This document shows positions 22,515 through 34,562 of a stretch of 53,563 bases of DNA, piece after piece. The DNA lies in NCBI GenBank assembly GCA_002803225.1, contig NXFV01000721.1, positions 1-53,563 on the forward strand, written 5' to 3'. Source of the stretch: Gamarada debralockiae (Eukaryota > Ascomycota > Leotiomycetes > Helotiales > Hyphodiscaceae). Within the stretch, counting starts at the first letter, position 1. Each line of letters starts with the position of its first letter. The notes beneath the pieces are model-generated. The model had not been told where the DNA came from, did no database searches, and saw only the letters and a program-made list of their open reading frames with translations. A program made the translations under genes and the position numbers.

Positions 22515-24469
22515 ATGGCCGAAGAAGAGTTGGAAACGAAGTCAAATAAGAGAAGTCGATCTGACGATGATGGTACGTTCAACCTCACCTCTTCTGCGAC
22601 GCGCACTAACAGCCATGCAGACTCCTCATCCGACGACGATATGGGACCGCAACTCCCATCTGCTGAAGCACCTAAGAAGAAACGTCGCAAGCTCCCTTAC
22701 GAAAAGCTCTATATCTCCGCCCTCCCAAAATCCGCTCGATACTCCAAGTCGCTCATGCACAAGGAGCAACTCGCCTTCGTTACCATGACACCACTCACCG
22801 ACTTCCTCATTACAAGCTCCGTTGATGGTGTGGTCAAGTTCTGGAAGAAGGGAGGTGAGGGAATCGAGTTCGTAAAGGAATTCAAAGCACATAATGGAGA
22901 GATCAAGAGTGTCTCTATCAGTTCCGATGGGAGAAGCTTTGCCACCGCCGGAGCAGACAAAAGTATCAAGATCTTCGATGTTACGACCTTCGACCTCCTC
23001 ACGATGTTAATGATGGAATTCACACCAAAATGTGTTTGCTGGGTACATAAACGAGGGGCATCGCTTCCACTGCTGGCAGTTTCGGATGAGGTAAATCACA
23101 CGATACAGATCTATGACGGAAGAGGAGAAAACCAGGAACCTATGCATACGATTTCCGGGTTACATCGCAGTGTGGTATCTCTGATGGCATTTAACGACGC
23201 TTACGACTGTGTGATATCTGCAGATGAGAACGGCATGATCGAATATTGGCGACCTGGTACCTACGAGAAGCCGGACAACGTCTTCGAATATAAGAGTTCC
23301 ACCAACCTTTTCGATTTCAAGAAGGCGAAATCAACACCTGTCTCTCTAACTATCTCCCCCAATGGATCGCAATTCGCCACCTTCTCCTTCCCTGACCGGA
23401 AAGTCCGGGTCTTCGATTTCCCAACTGGAAAGCTATACCGAACTTACGACGAATCTTTGCAGATCATCGAAGCGATGCAACAAGCTGGTACTGCATTGCA
23501 GAAACTCGAGGATGTCGAATTCGGACGGCGCCTGGCGACTGAGCGAGAAATTGAAAGCCCTGCCCTGCGCAATAAGGTCAACGTAATCTTCGACGAAACT
23601 GGCCATTTTATCATCTATGGGTCTATGTTGGGTACCAAGGTCTTGAATACCTATACGAATAGGGTAGTTAAGGTCTATGGCAAGGACGAGAACTTTCGAC
23701 CTCTCAGCATCGCCATGTATCAAGGAGCGCCGCAGAAGAAGGGAATTACGACTGTTGCAATGGCAGCCTCCAACAATCCACTTCTTCAAGAATCAGAAGC
23801 CCGGGATCCAATCATCTTCATGACTGGAGTCAACAAAGTACGATTTTATATGTTTACGAATGATGAAGAAATTTCCAAATCCGAACGAGATGTTCAGAAT
23901 GAGAAACCAACGAACCCGAATGCAAGGAAAGCAGTCACTGAGAAGGTTGCAGAGAGTGGGACAGCTGCTATTATTCATACAACTTATGGAGACATCCATA
24001 TTCGTCTCTTCCCAGATGCAGCTCCAAAAGCCGTGGAGAATTTTGTCACGCATTCGAAGCAAGGCTACTACAACAACACCATCTTCCACAGAGTGATCCG
24101 CAAGTTCATGATTCAGTGTGGTGATCCGCTGGGAGATGGGACTGGCGGAGAGAGTATTTGGGGGAAAGAATTCGCAGACGAGTTCAGCACGTTAAGGCAT
24201 GACAAGCCTTACACGGTTAGCATGGCGAATGCAGGGCCGAATACAAATGGAAGCCAGTTCTTCATTACGACAGAAAAGACAGTAAGTTTGCTTTAATTTC
24301 CATCTTGATGTCACAAAGCTAACCTTTACAGCCATGGCTTGACAACAAGCATACGATCTTTGGGAGGGCTATTCAAGGCTTGGACGTCATCCACAAAATT
24401 GAGAACACTAGGGTTTATAAAGAAAAGCCCGAGGAAGACATCAAGATTCTGAACATAGAAATCATGTAA
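22515..24469 (+). CDS. cyp15: WD40-repeat cyclophilin, PPWD1/cyp15 type
   Basis: Exons are 22515-22572, 22621-24281 and 24332-24469, giving 618 aa, close to human PPWD1 (646). The first intron is 48 nt, so it leaves the frame open if unspliced, but GTACGT, CACTAAC and GCAG are ideal signals and splicing joins two acidic runs (RSRSDDD and [12 protein letters not shown]). Residues about 70-330 hold WD40 repeats ([19 protein letters not shown] and similar). From about 460 a full cyclophilin domain follows: the catalytic Arg in [27 protein letters not shown], and the cyclosporin-binding Trp in [16 protein letters not shown]1 is a spliceosome-associated prolyl isomerase in the nucleus. All key residues are present. 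Confidence 0.94.
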
Positions 24470-25025
24470 CCCAAATCAAAATGATACCCCATTCTCGAGC
24501 AACTCACTCTCGGTTCGATCTCGGATGATCATTCAGCCTCGTCAGCCTCGTTCTAACGAATATAATTTACAGACAATAAGCACCACCGAACAGGTCGGTT
24601 TTCGTTCAAATATCCTGCTCAATTCAACTGTCTGGCTGTTCGAATTCACCTTTAGAGAATTGGGATCGAATGGGAATTTGAGCCTTAATTATGAGGCATC
24701 AACGCTTATCGACTAGCGCCATCGAAATGCGGCCCAAGACCTCAAGGTTCCCTCTCGAATCAAATGCACCCACTCCTCCCAAGCCTGCCGTCCCTGCAAC
24801 CTAACTCCTCCAAACGGAGTGTATTTGCCTGAGCATCGACATAAATTATCTACGACTCACGTCAGCGATATGTCAATGCAGACCAGACATCTAGTAGCCC
24901 GGTCTACAAAGCACAAGATTGCAGCTGAGCCGGGCTCTCGAGTGACCCCCACGCTTTGAACCAAACCCCAGGAACACCTCCTCAGAGCTCTGTAACAAAC
25001 AAACATCAAGGCTCTCCATGTCACT
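24470..25025. other. Intergenic region, promoter of the large Zn2Cys6 gene
   Basis: Nothing codes here convincingly; the frames on either strand are short and motif-free. Confidence 0.5.
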
Positions 25026-27844
25026 ATGCCACGGCCGAAGAAACCTGGCGCTCCAGAGCCCAAGAAGAGGAGTCGCAATGGGTGTTGGTAAGTTGAATCC
25101 TCTGCCATGGCTGGTGTATCAGGCTCCATGCAGTCCATCTGCTAATTCCTCTTCAGGCCCTGCAAGAATCGAAAAGTAAAATGTGACGAAGCTCGGCCAA
25201 CATGCGTGAACTGCCAGAGGCAGGGCGAAACCTGCGATTATAGCATACGGTTAAACTGGGAAGGCAGAGGCAAAAAGAAGGCTGATGGAACGGCCAGCCC
25301 AAGTCAGATCAACTTTTCGGTGGGCACGATAAGTGCTGGACCGAGCGGACCGAGCAGACCAAGTACTGGGGACTCGGCTACTACTCCAACCGCTGGACAG
25401 ACGCAGTTTCAGGCAGCGTCATTTGGGCCCCGGGCTCTCAAAGACGAGATTCTCCCCATGCCACGGCCCGACACTACCTTCGCAGACGAGCCACCATCTC
25501 AATATGCCCCAGAGCCCCAAGCAGCCTCGATTGCTCGGCCTGGACCTTCCGACATTTCAATGATCGATCCAGCACTTATGGGTTCTATTGGCTCTCCTAC
25601 ACCAATGTATCAAGATGGCCTTTATGGTGGGATGCATGGACTACCAGCACAGCAGTACACACAGAGCTACGAGAGATATCGATCACTCACTCCGAGTACG
25701 CCTATATCGGCTCAGCCGCCTGCTGTCTTCAGGCTCCGTGCCCAAGGTTTGGAAGATTCCATAGCATCACCAGGTGATTCTGGTATGCGAAGCCCCAGTG
25801 CTAGCACCTTCTCGAATCGTAGCGCCGCTGTGCAGAATGTGGATAGTCCGACATCTACCCCGCCGTTTTATGGAAACGGGAAAGACGATGGCGCGTCCCC
25901 TGAATTTAGCGGCTTTGACAGACCTATGAAACGTGTTCGTTATCAATCTGGTCAGGATATCAACAGTCCATCATATGACCCCACAATGCCACCACCTAAC
26001 TTGAATTCGTATGCCAACTTCGTTACCGACTCACAGGGCACAATAACCACGATTGGCAGACCTTCGAGCTCAGTTGGCACGCCTTTGACACCAGCATCAA
26101 GTCATAGTGATGATGGCTTCAAAGCATATCCTTCAAAAGTTTCGCCTCACGCTCCCCAAGAATCTCCCGATTTGCGACGACTTTCAGTTTCTTCACTTCT
26201 CTCAGGGCCTCCGGGAATGCCTTATCAGAACGAACGCACTTATAGTACCAAAAGTAACTCTGAAGTTCAAGATTGGTCGCTGGAATTGCGAGATGTTTAT
26301 CAGGATACGACAACATGGGGAATTGATCGAGGTTTCAAAGATCTCGATATCGGAAAGAATGATGATAGGAACGCAATATCAGGGTCATCTCCCGTTGCCA
26401 TGAGAGATCATCTTGATCTTGTCCTGGATGAAGATGGTGAATTCATGCCCATCGAATTTGGATTTGGAATGGAAACCAATAATACTGCATTCGATAATGG
26501 CGGATATTACGACAAGCCCGTGGCGATCTGCATCCCTCGGGCATTGGAGCCATTGCCCAACAAGCTTCTTGAGAACCCTATGAATCTTTTAGTGAGTTGC
26601 ACTTGAACCTGATGGATTGGACTTGCGTTAATCTTGAAGCAGTACTTCGTGAGTTTTTGCAACCAGACTTTCGAACGGGCACTAATAAACTACAGCATCA
26701 CTTTTTGAATCATACGGCGGGTTGCCTTGTCCCACATAACTGTTCGTCAAATCCCTTTAAAATGATCTTACCTCAGATGGCGGTCCAAGATGACAACCTG
26801 CTCAATCTCCTACTTGCGTACTCTGCTTCGCACCGGGCTCGACTTCTTCGCCAGCCGGAGCCTGCCACTCGTATAGCTCTTTGGGTTCAAGATATATTCC
26901 CTAATCTTCGCCATGCTCTTGATAACCCGAGCGAAATCATTTCAAATGCAAACCTCGCCACAGCGATCATGCTTGCATCTCTCGAAATTATTTCGCCAAA
27001 GGCTTTTGGCGTTGCTGTACCTTGGCAAAAACATCTCGATACCGCTCGACAAATGATCGCCGCCAGAGGTGGGCCTCAGCGGATGGAAACTGCGTCGCGT
27101 GGAGATAAAGTCTCATCTTTTCTCTGGAGTTGGTTTGCATATCTCGACATTCTAGGAAGCTTGAGTGGCGGGAGAGCGAACTCCTCGTCTTCGGAATGGA
27201 TATGGGATTATGAAGTCGACGAAGAAAACGACTATCAGATTGATTGCATTCTCGGCTTCACTAGCCGTTGTGTTCGCATACTAGCCAAGATTGCAGAATT
27301 GTCTCGAGTCTGCGATAACCAGCGCATTGGGCCTGACCACGCCATTCGAGCGGATTGGCAGCCATCCGAAGAAATTGTAGCACGGGCAGAAAAGCTCGAA
27401 GTTGAGCTTGGCGCCTCACGGGAACATCCAGCGAAGCCATGCACTCACATGCAATCCACAGGCGAAGCAGCATACCAGTGGGATAGTCTGGAGATGGCTG
27501 CAACGAATGAAACTTTCCACTTGGCTGGGCTCGTTCATCTTCACCGACGAATCTTTGGCAAACCCTCGACACACCCGGATGTGCAGTATGCGGTTCGAGA
27601 GATCTTTGGTGCTCTATACAAAGTCAGGAAAGGCAGCAGTGCCGAAGCCTGCTTGCTGTTTCCGATGTTCACTGCTGGCTGTGAAACGCAGGATGAGAAG
27701 CAAAGAGCGGATATTTTGGAGAGGATCAAAAGTATTGAGCGATTTGGCATGACTCAAATCCACAAAGCCCGTACGCTGATGGAGAGAGTCTGGGAAACTG
27801 GAAAGCCGTGGGAGACACTTGTTGCAGGAGAATTCTTTGGCTGA
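25026..27844 (+). CDS. Zn2Cys6 transcription factor with fungal_trans_2 domain
   Basis: Proposed exons 25026-25087, 25157-26591, 26643-26648 and 26696-27844 give 883 aa. The first intron interrupts the cluster: NGC-WPCKNRKVKCDEARPTC, then CQRQGETC, giving six Cys with a basic stretch upstream. A long Ser/Pro-rich region (about residues 60-440) precedes the regulatory domain, which starts near NKLLENPMNLL and runs to WETGKPWETLVAGEFFG, the usual end of fungal_trans_2 regulators. I propose a 6-nt exon (TACTTC) because it restores YFHHFLNHTAG, which I recall as the family reading; skipping it also keeps the frame (minus Tyr-Phe). It is nuclear and the target genes are unknown. No gene nearby marks it as a pathway-specific regulator. 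Confidence 0.88.
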
Positions 27845-28214
27845 GTATCACATCGGACTGTGTGTAGTATACATGAATGATTCGGAGCGATGCATGATCG
27901 AGGTTCTATTTAGGCTCTCTGACAAGTGGTTGTTGGAATGGCTATTGTATGGCTATTGATGGAGACAAAGTGTGCGCAATCGATCAAGCTACACGACGAG
28001 TTTGCCAATCACTCAAGAAGGAGCTGGATTCGAAGGAGTCCCAAGACAAAATAGTCATAACCCACACCGCTAACGACACTTCAATTCTTGAATACGTCGA
28101 TAATTGGAATCAAACGGCCAACAATATTTTGTTCGTCCTGGGCATGACATTAAAAGGCCCCCGTTGAATCACATCGAACGGTAACCCTCGCCGAGGTCGA
28201 GTTGGAATAAGAAC

Positions 28215-28239
28215 GGTATCCGGAGTCTGTCCGGATACC
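28215..28239. repeat. Perfect 10-bp inverted repeat
   Basis: GGTATCCGGA at 28215-28224 and TCCGGATACC at 28230-28239 are exact reverse complements, with a 5-nt loop. The half-site contains CGG, as in Zn2Cys6 binding sites, so it could be an everted or inverted CGG site or an RNA hairpin. It is 371 bp past the end of the regulator gene. Confidence 0.55.
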
Positions 28240-28255
28240 CGGACGATGGTCCTCC

Positions 28256-28297
28256 ACACGTTATCATTTGGTGTCGCGCAGCCGAATGATAAAGTGT
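28256..28297. repeat. Imperfect 16-bp inverted repeat
   Basis: ACACGTTATCATTTGG (28256-28271) pairs with CCGAATGATAAAGTGT (28282-28297) apart from two mismatches, with a 10-nt loop. It follows the previous hairpin by only 17 bp. Confidence 0.5.
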
Positions 28298-29659
28298 GCA
28301 GTTAACGCGTAAGCCACATTGACTGATGTGCTGCTGACTGTCGGTACCACCTGAGCGGGATCTTCTCTGAAGGAGACAAGCGTGATAGTAAGCATGGTGC
28401 ACGACCATGACTTTGCTCCGAAGCCAGCATCTCGGACTAGGCCGAGGAAGATCTATTGGCAGTCCCTCTGCCTCAAACGCTCAGTTTGGAACGCGCGCGG
28501 CGCGGCGGGTTGGGATGGTCACGTCTTCCTGGAGGATAGTCAAATATTCTCAAAGCCTGCGGATAACTCGATTAGAGTTGCGAGGGTACGCTTTCGATGG
28601 AGAACGGAGATGGAAAGGAGGGGCTACGGGTTCGCGCAGTAATAGACTGCGGCCGCTGTTCACAGCGGTCGTGGATGGCTGCAGCCCGGCCTTGCCCCTC
28701 GTTCGGAGACGCATCATCGTCGTAGGACGAGATTTGAAGTTGTCAGAGGTCCTATAGGATCTTTCCGGTAACATCTCTCCAATTCATACCGTTAATTATC
28801 AAGCTAATACTTCATAAGGTGGTCGCTTCGAATTGACTGACACAGTCCCGAACAACAATACCTGCCAGTAGACGAGCTCCCTTGAGAGGTCGAGGTGCTG
28901 CGCACCTGGAGCAGCCAGAGACCGCCTCACGCAATTGTCTCACGTCGACAGCATCGTAACTGGCGCACCTAGGTATTGCTATTCAAGTAATCGAGTCCCT
29001 TGGGTGCCGGACTCACAGAGTTTTGCTCAGAATATATCCGTTCGTCGTACCAACCTAGTACACCGACCAACGAACGTCGACATGCAGCCCCCATAGCATC
29101 CTAACGAGCTACAAAGTTTTTTTTTTTTTTTGATTAGAGCTACATGGGCACCAATCCCCCTTGTACGCCAGATGAACATGAGTTTCGAGAGTTGCGTTTG
29201 CGTTTCGTCATGTATTTTCGATTATTTTTATGTACGCGCACAGCAGATGATGACACGTGGCGACTTCTGCTGCTTATACAGCCACCAGTCAGAAATGCGA
29301 GGTCGCTGGCTCGTCCGACTTCGTACTTCCCATAGATTTGAACAAGGAGGGGCGACGGGTTCGCGCTGAGGAGGATGGTTCTTGAGGCAGGCATGCTGGG
29401 CGGTAGATGGAGGAAGCGTTTGTTGAGGTGGGAGTTCCGCGTCTGTTTGATGGGAACTGGCGGATGGGTGCAGGGCTCTATTGAGGTGAGGCGTGCCTAG
29501 CGATAGAGGATATTCTGGAATCAACGATCCGGCTTTGACCCTCATTTTGCGTTTCCTTTGACTGCATGTGATTGTCGTGATGACTTCCAGCCCAAGGTCA
29601 GCATATCCAACAACACCAAGCAAAGCGTTCATTCAATACATTGTATTCGCAATTAGAAT

Positions 29660-31672
29660 CTACAACTTAGCCTTCTCGCCCTTCTTCTCATCCTCTGCAG
29701 CAACCTCCTTCAACTTCCGCCTCAAGATCTTCCCACTAGCACTCTTCGGAATCTCATCCACAAACCTTACACCCCCTCTCAATCTCTTATGATTCGCCAC
29801 CTTGCCCGCCAACCACTTTACAATCCTCTCCTCAGTGTCCTTCCCTCCCTTAACGCCTTTCTTCGGCACCACATAAGCCCTCGGAACTTCCGTCGCCTGG
29901 TCCTTATTATAGATCCCTATCACAGCAACATCATCCACTTCCTCGTTACCAAGGAGGATGCCCTCCAGTTCGGCGGGCGGGACTTGGAAGCCTTTGTATT
30001 TGATGAGTTCCTTGACGCGGTCCGTGATGAAGAAATTGCCGTTTTCGTCCTGATGGCCGACGTCGCCGGTCTTGAAATACCCATCATCTGTCAACGCGTT
30101 CTTCGTTCCTTCGGCGTTATTCAAATATCCCTTAAATATATTCGGGCCCTTAATCCACAATTCTCCCGTTTGGCCAGCTGGGACTTCTTTTTCTTCCGGA
30201 TCCATATACTTCGCTGTCTGGTTTGGTAGAAGACGACCAACGGAGCCGATAGTAGTGTTCCATTCTTCCCAAGGCTGCGTGTGTGTCGTAGGACTGGTTT
30301 CGGAGAGGCCGTAGCCTTGCTTTATGGGGATTTTGAGGCGTTGATAGACTGCGTCGACCAAATCGCGGGTTAGTGGAGCGGCGCCAGAGTTGAGCATTCG
30401 GATGGAGGAGAGGTCGTAGTTTGAGACGATAGGCGATTTTCCGAGCATGAGAACGACAGGCGGGACAACGTAGGCGAATGTGATACGGTGGGTCTGAATA
30501 TGTTTGCAGAACTTCTCGAGAGAAAAGGCAGGCATGACGACGAGTGTGAAGCCGGAGTACATGGCTTGGTGGACAAGACATGTAAGACCCTAAAATGCCG
30601 TCAGTTTTTCCTTTTCGGGAGAGGCAATGCGGGTTGGACGTACGTAGATGTGAAAAAATGGCAAGAAAGCCAAAATCTTGTCCCCTTGGCCGTCTTTCCC
30701 TCCCTTCCAACTCAAGTTGTCTCCCTCCCCAACCTTCCCCATCATCACATTGCTCACGATATTCTCATGGCTCAACATAACCCCCTTCGGATGACCTTTT
30801 GAAGTTTTCAGAATCAATATTTACTTAACCAAGAGCAACAGAGTCCACAAGTTGTAATGCATATCCTCACTCCAAATTTGCGCTTTTTGAAGTAGAATAT
30901 GCTCTTACAACTTGCGGAGTCCGATAGACAAGGAAATAGATTGTTCCGAGAATTACGTACCTGTCGTCCCACTGCTGTACACCAAAAACGCCAAATCCTT
31001 CTTCGGATCTATCTTCGCCCTCCGATACCTCGCTGCGCCACTAATATTCCGCACATTCAAAAAGTGCTTGAAGCGCGCCGTCTCATCCCGTTGATCTCCA
31101 AGCAAGATAATCCTGTCCTCCTTAATCCCAACCTTCTTACACGCCTTTCTCGCATTCTCCAAGAAGGGCTTTTGTGTTGCGAGTGCCTTGGCCCCAGAAT
31201 CTTTGAGCTGGAATGCGAGCTCTTCCACGTTGTAGCCTGGGTTCGCCGGGGAGATTATGCCACCAGCCCAGTGTGTGCCCCATATGATGGGAGGAATATC
31301 GATGGAGTTGGGGGTGTAGAGCGCGAGAACATCGCCCTTCTTCCATTCCCAGAGGGCTTTGAGACCTTTGCCGAAGTCGAGGGCAGTGCTGCGCACTTGG
31401 GCATAGGTGTAGGAGCGGGAGGTGTCGGGGTCTGTGTAGATCACTGTTTGGTGACACAATAGTTAGCATGATTTTTGTTGTCATTGCGGCGCGATGAGGG
31501 GGTTGAGAGCGCATGAGAGCTGCGCAGATGAAGAGGACTACAATCGAGCTTCGGGATGGAGGAGTCACATACCCTTATCATCAGGAAACTCTCTATCCTT
31601 CCTCTCAAACAGAAAGGCCCAAAGATCAACATTAGGGATATCTAGTTTGGGGTAGCTGGATTCGGTAGGCAT
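29660..31672 (-). CDS. 4-coumarate:CoA-ligase-like acyl-CoA synthetase, peroxisomal
   Basis: Exons 31573-31672, 30961-31443, 30644-30795 and 29660-30589 join in phase to 554 aa, the usual length for the family. The enzyme activates a carboxylic acid with ATP and transfers it to CoA. All adenylation motifs are present: SSGTTGHPKGVM (P-loop, split by intron 2), GYGLSETSP, YFKTGDVG and KSASGKILRR with the catalytic Lys. The C-terminus is KAKL, and AKL is a good type 1 peroxisomal signal. That places it with fungal 4CL-like enzymes in peroxisomes, which act on aromatic, fatty or secondary-metabolite acids; the substrate cannot be told from the sequence. Intron 2 is long (165 nt). An ORF overlaps its start (separate entry). 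Confidence 0.94.
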
Positions 31673-31809
31673 TGCAGCAGATTCAATCCCACAATAATCG
31701 CAAAGACGTAGATATCGAGCGCGGGAACCCAGGAAATATATAGAGACAGGACGTGGACGAGGAGCGAAGAAAGGACGATTCCGGAGAGGACGTCGACGAT
31801 CTTGGACAT
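31642..31809 (-). CDS. Overlapping upstream ORF, hydrophobic 55-aa peptide
   Basis: An ATG at 31809, 137 nt before the start of the 4CL-like gene and in another frame, opens 55 codons and ends inside that gene's first exon (stop 31642-31644). The peptide is strongly hydrophobic, with two possible membrane segments around LSGIVLSSLLVHVLSLYISW and YVFAIIVGLNLL. If it lies in the mRNA leader, ribosomes that translate it would pass the main start, so it would lower output. It could be translated, be a chance ORF, or lie upstream of the real transcription start. Confidence 0.4.
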   Translation of the reverse strand: MSKIVDVLSGIVLSSLLVHVLSLYISWVPALDIYVFAIIVGLNLLQCLPNPATPN

Positions 31810-32118
31810 GGTGATGGGAAGTTAGCGCGGAGTTATTGGCTATCAGGGGAGGGCGCTCGTTGAAATGCGGAAAATCGGGTGTGGAGAGGCCGAGCCGAGG
31901 TGCCTAGGTGTTTATCGCGATTGGAAGGGAAGGAGATTTCTTCGAAAAGGAGGGAGGTCCCTGATGATATTTGAAATAGAGAGGTGTATTTGAATTTGGG
32001 TTTTTGTCAAAGATACATTATTTGAGATGAACACGATTTCATGTCGTGCTTCAGATTTGTTTTTTGTTGCTCGGACTCCGTCTCAGCTAAATTCTCCACC
32101 CCCACTTTTGCCCAACCC

Positions 32119-33483
32119 TCAAAGAATTACCAGGACATTTCGAGGTGAAGCAATTCCAGACACGCTATTCATATTCTGAATTGTCGAGAAGAACATCGAC
32201 CGTCCCAGACTGTGCAATGTGTCCGCCAACATCTCGAGATCAAGGACCTCAACAATTGATTGGCCCTACCCTAGTTTCCCCAGATTAGCATGGATACGTG
32301 ACCAGTTTCAGCATTGATAGCAAAACGTTGTTTTTGCTGGACTCACCTCTGATGAAGACCTGGTGCAAAGATCTCGGCCACCTCCAATCGTCTTACTGAA
32401 AGGTAAGCTCTTAAAAGCGGGATTATCAGCTCCGACGAAGCGAGTTTCTTCTCCTAAAGCCACGCCGGGGATTCGTCACTTGCCCGCATGCCATGGATTT
32501 GAGATCTGGCTGCCAGGGTATAGTCTCTTGTTCGTAATCTGTGAGCGCCCGGTACCCTTTCGTCCATCGTGTGCGGATAATGAGCATATCTCTTGGTAGT
32601 GACCATTTTGAAGGCAGGCCCCCAATCCCTTTCTGAGCAGCTTGTTGGATACCTAGGACGAGTGTTGGAGAAGGTCCGATCACTTGTTCATAGTTCTGGA
32701 AATGAAACATTAGCGTGAGTGTTACCTAGGTATTCTCTTGAACCACAATCACTCACGTCAATCAAATCATTGTTCCATCTGAGACGCGTTCAGTCGTTTC
32801 TTGAATTAGCATTGCCAATTCGCAACTACTTCCTGGTACATACCCATATTTCCATTTGTAGAGTAAGGACTGGTAATCTTCATTAGTGATCTACCAAATA
32901 ATTCCTACGTATACAAACTCACAAATGTCGAAGGCCGTCAAATTGTGTACTGACTTGGGTATTCAGCACTACCACATGATCTGTGTAGCTGTCTCCAGGC
33001 TGGAAGAGGTGATCGAGGGATTTCCGCGCTGTGTTGATCGGTGTGGCGAACTTATTCAGATCAAGACTTTATTCTTCAGTCAGCTTTATATTCAAAAGCT
33101 CCCCGTGGAAGAGGTACTTTAAGCTGACAGCCCTTCTCAGCTTAATCTCAGAAGCAGCAGCCAGGGTCGTTTCATTGGTGATATGGTTCAAAGCACCTTG
33201 TACATCTTCAGGCACCCTGGCTTCATATCAATCACTCATTCCTTCTGGGTGATTCTTAGCTTTGGATGGACTCACTCAAACTCCTCAAGCCGCTTGGTTG
33301 AGTACGAGGGATCCAGAGGAAGTTGATTGTACGATGACCAATTTTCGTACAGATTTTGTTGGTTGAACTTCCGCGAGATCAAGACTTTGGATTCTGGGAT
33401 TCTGAGGTTGGGTGTGGATGTGCTGTAGCATAGCTTTGCAGAAGTGAGGCAAATGGCAAGGTTGATATTCTTTGAAACTTCAT
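32119..33483 (-). pseudogene. Broken secreted cyclase-family gene (kynurenine-formamidase-like fold)
   Basis: No long ORF marks this gene, but spliced pieces do. From the ATG at 33483 a likely signal peptide (MKFQRISTLPFASLLQSYA) leads to a stop. One base over, a frame continues with SYNQLPLDPSYS to 33276. Then exons 33118-33216, 32923-33066, 32840-32869, 32757-32778 and from 32695 join in phase, all with GT-AG ends: VPEDVQGALNHITNETT, AVSLNLDLNKF, VVVLNTQVSTQFDGLRHF, WNNDLIDNYE, RDMLIIRTRWTKGYRALT. Near 32,470 the frame must shift to give GVALGEETRF and VGADNPAFKSLPF. A last exon spells VLDLEMLADTLHSLGRS and GIASPRNVLVIL-stop (32119). This is the cyclase (PF04199) order. At least two frameshifts make it dead. 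Confidence 0.78.
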
Positions 33484-34562
33484 GGCTACTACAACTCAAA
33501 TTAATTTGCAATACAAAAGGATTTGAGAGGTTAAGTTTAATTTTCGGAAATCGAACGACAATTGAGAGCAGAATGAAAGAATAGATAAATAATGTGGGAA
33601 GAGTGTTCTTCCAGAATCCTGGGAGAACTGGAGAGAGTGGGATTAGAGCTCCCAACGAACGAACCGCGGGGTATGGCGGGGTAAACGAAGTCAATTCGCA
33701 CTTGGCCTCTGAAAAGCTGCAAGGTACTCCATTCTTAGCCAAATAAACATAAGGAAACATGCTTAAATGGTTATTTCATGCCGGTCCATCCGATGTGATG
33801 TAGCTCGGAGTAGGATAAATCCATTCCCGACCATTGAAAAGGAAGTTGACTTTCCGTCCTTTGTCTACTTCCCCCTTCGGCGATTCCATGCCTTGATCCT
33901 CTAAATTTCGTCTGCTTGTTTTCAGATGTGTGGGTATTTTCGTACAGTTACGAGATAGTCAGATGCTGCTAGACATTTGAACCCAGATTTTGCGGTGAGC
34001 ACCGTCTGGATCAAGAGTGGAAGGTGAATGAATATATCTTCGTCTGGGCCGAGAGGAGGCGGCGTCGGCGTCGTGGCAATTTGTAAGTCAAAAATGGGTG
34101 TCATCGGGATACACAAATCGTTCAACGCGTCTAGTATGCAGCTCGAAAAGTTCTGATTTGGAAGATGCGCGTGCTCAAATTTACTCATCTTTTCCAAATA
34201 TGCGTGTTTTTCAGAACGGAAACCCTGCCAAAAATATTTTCTCGGTAATCTCTCAACCTCATTCGACAGTTCGATGCACATGTTCTGAACTCACCAACCA
34301 CTGGAAATGGAGCTTTCAGCTGGCCTTTTTGTAGTGGCTAAGCTGCTCATAGGCCGCGACATCTATTGGCTTTGTAAGTACGGAGCTGATGACATGTATG
34401 CTTAGAGTCGGTGGCGCCTGACGTGTGCTGACACGACTTGGCGTCGTCCAACCCACCAGACAATCATATAAGTTCTTTTCTTGGGGCTGTTTAATCATTT
34501 GCTCTCCCCCTAAAACGATGGGTGCTTGGTTTATTTTCATTTCTTGAGGAGCATTCTCTTAA
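33484..34562. other. Gene-free region
   Basis: A minus-strand frame at 33922-34281 (about 120 aa) has a plausible composition, but no motif and no clean splice partners, so I do not call it. The rest is AT-rich spacer and promoter for the next gene. Confidence 0.4.

Larger units (their letters stand above)
27845..29659. other. Gene-free region with hairpins and a T tract
   Basis: No supported gene in 1.8 kb. Notable items are two consecutive inverted repeats (28215-28239 and 28256-28297), a short inverted repeat with GCCGCTGT/ACAGCGG arms near 28,650, and a T tract near 29,117-29,131. A word of about 23 bases (GGAGGGGCNACGGGTTCGCG core) occurs at about 28,617 and 29,345, perhaps from an old duplicated element. 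Confidence 0.5.

Noticed and set aside
33922..34281. 119-aa minus-strand frame
   Set aside because: Plausible composition, but no family, no ATG context of note and no exons that join to it.
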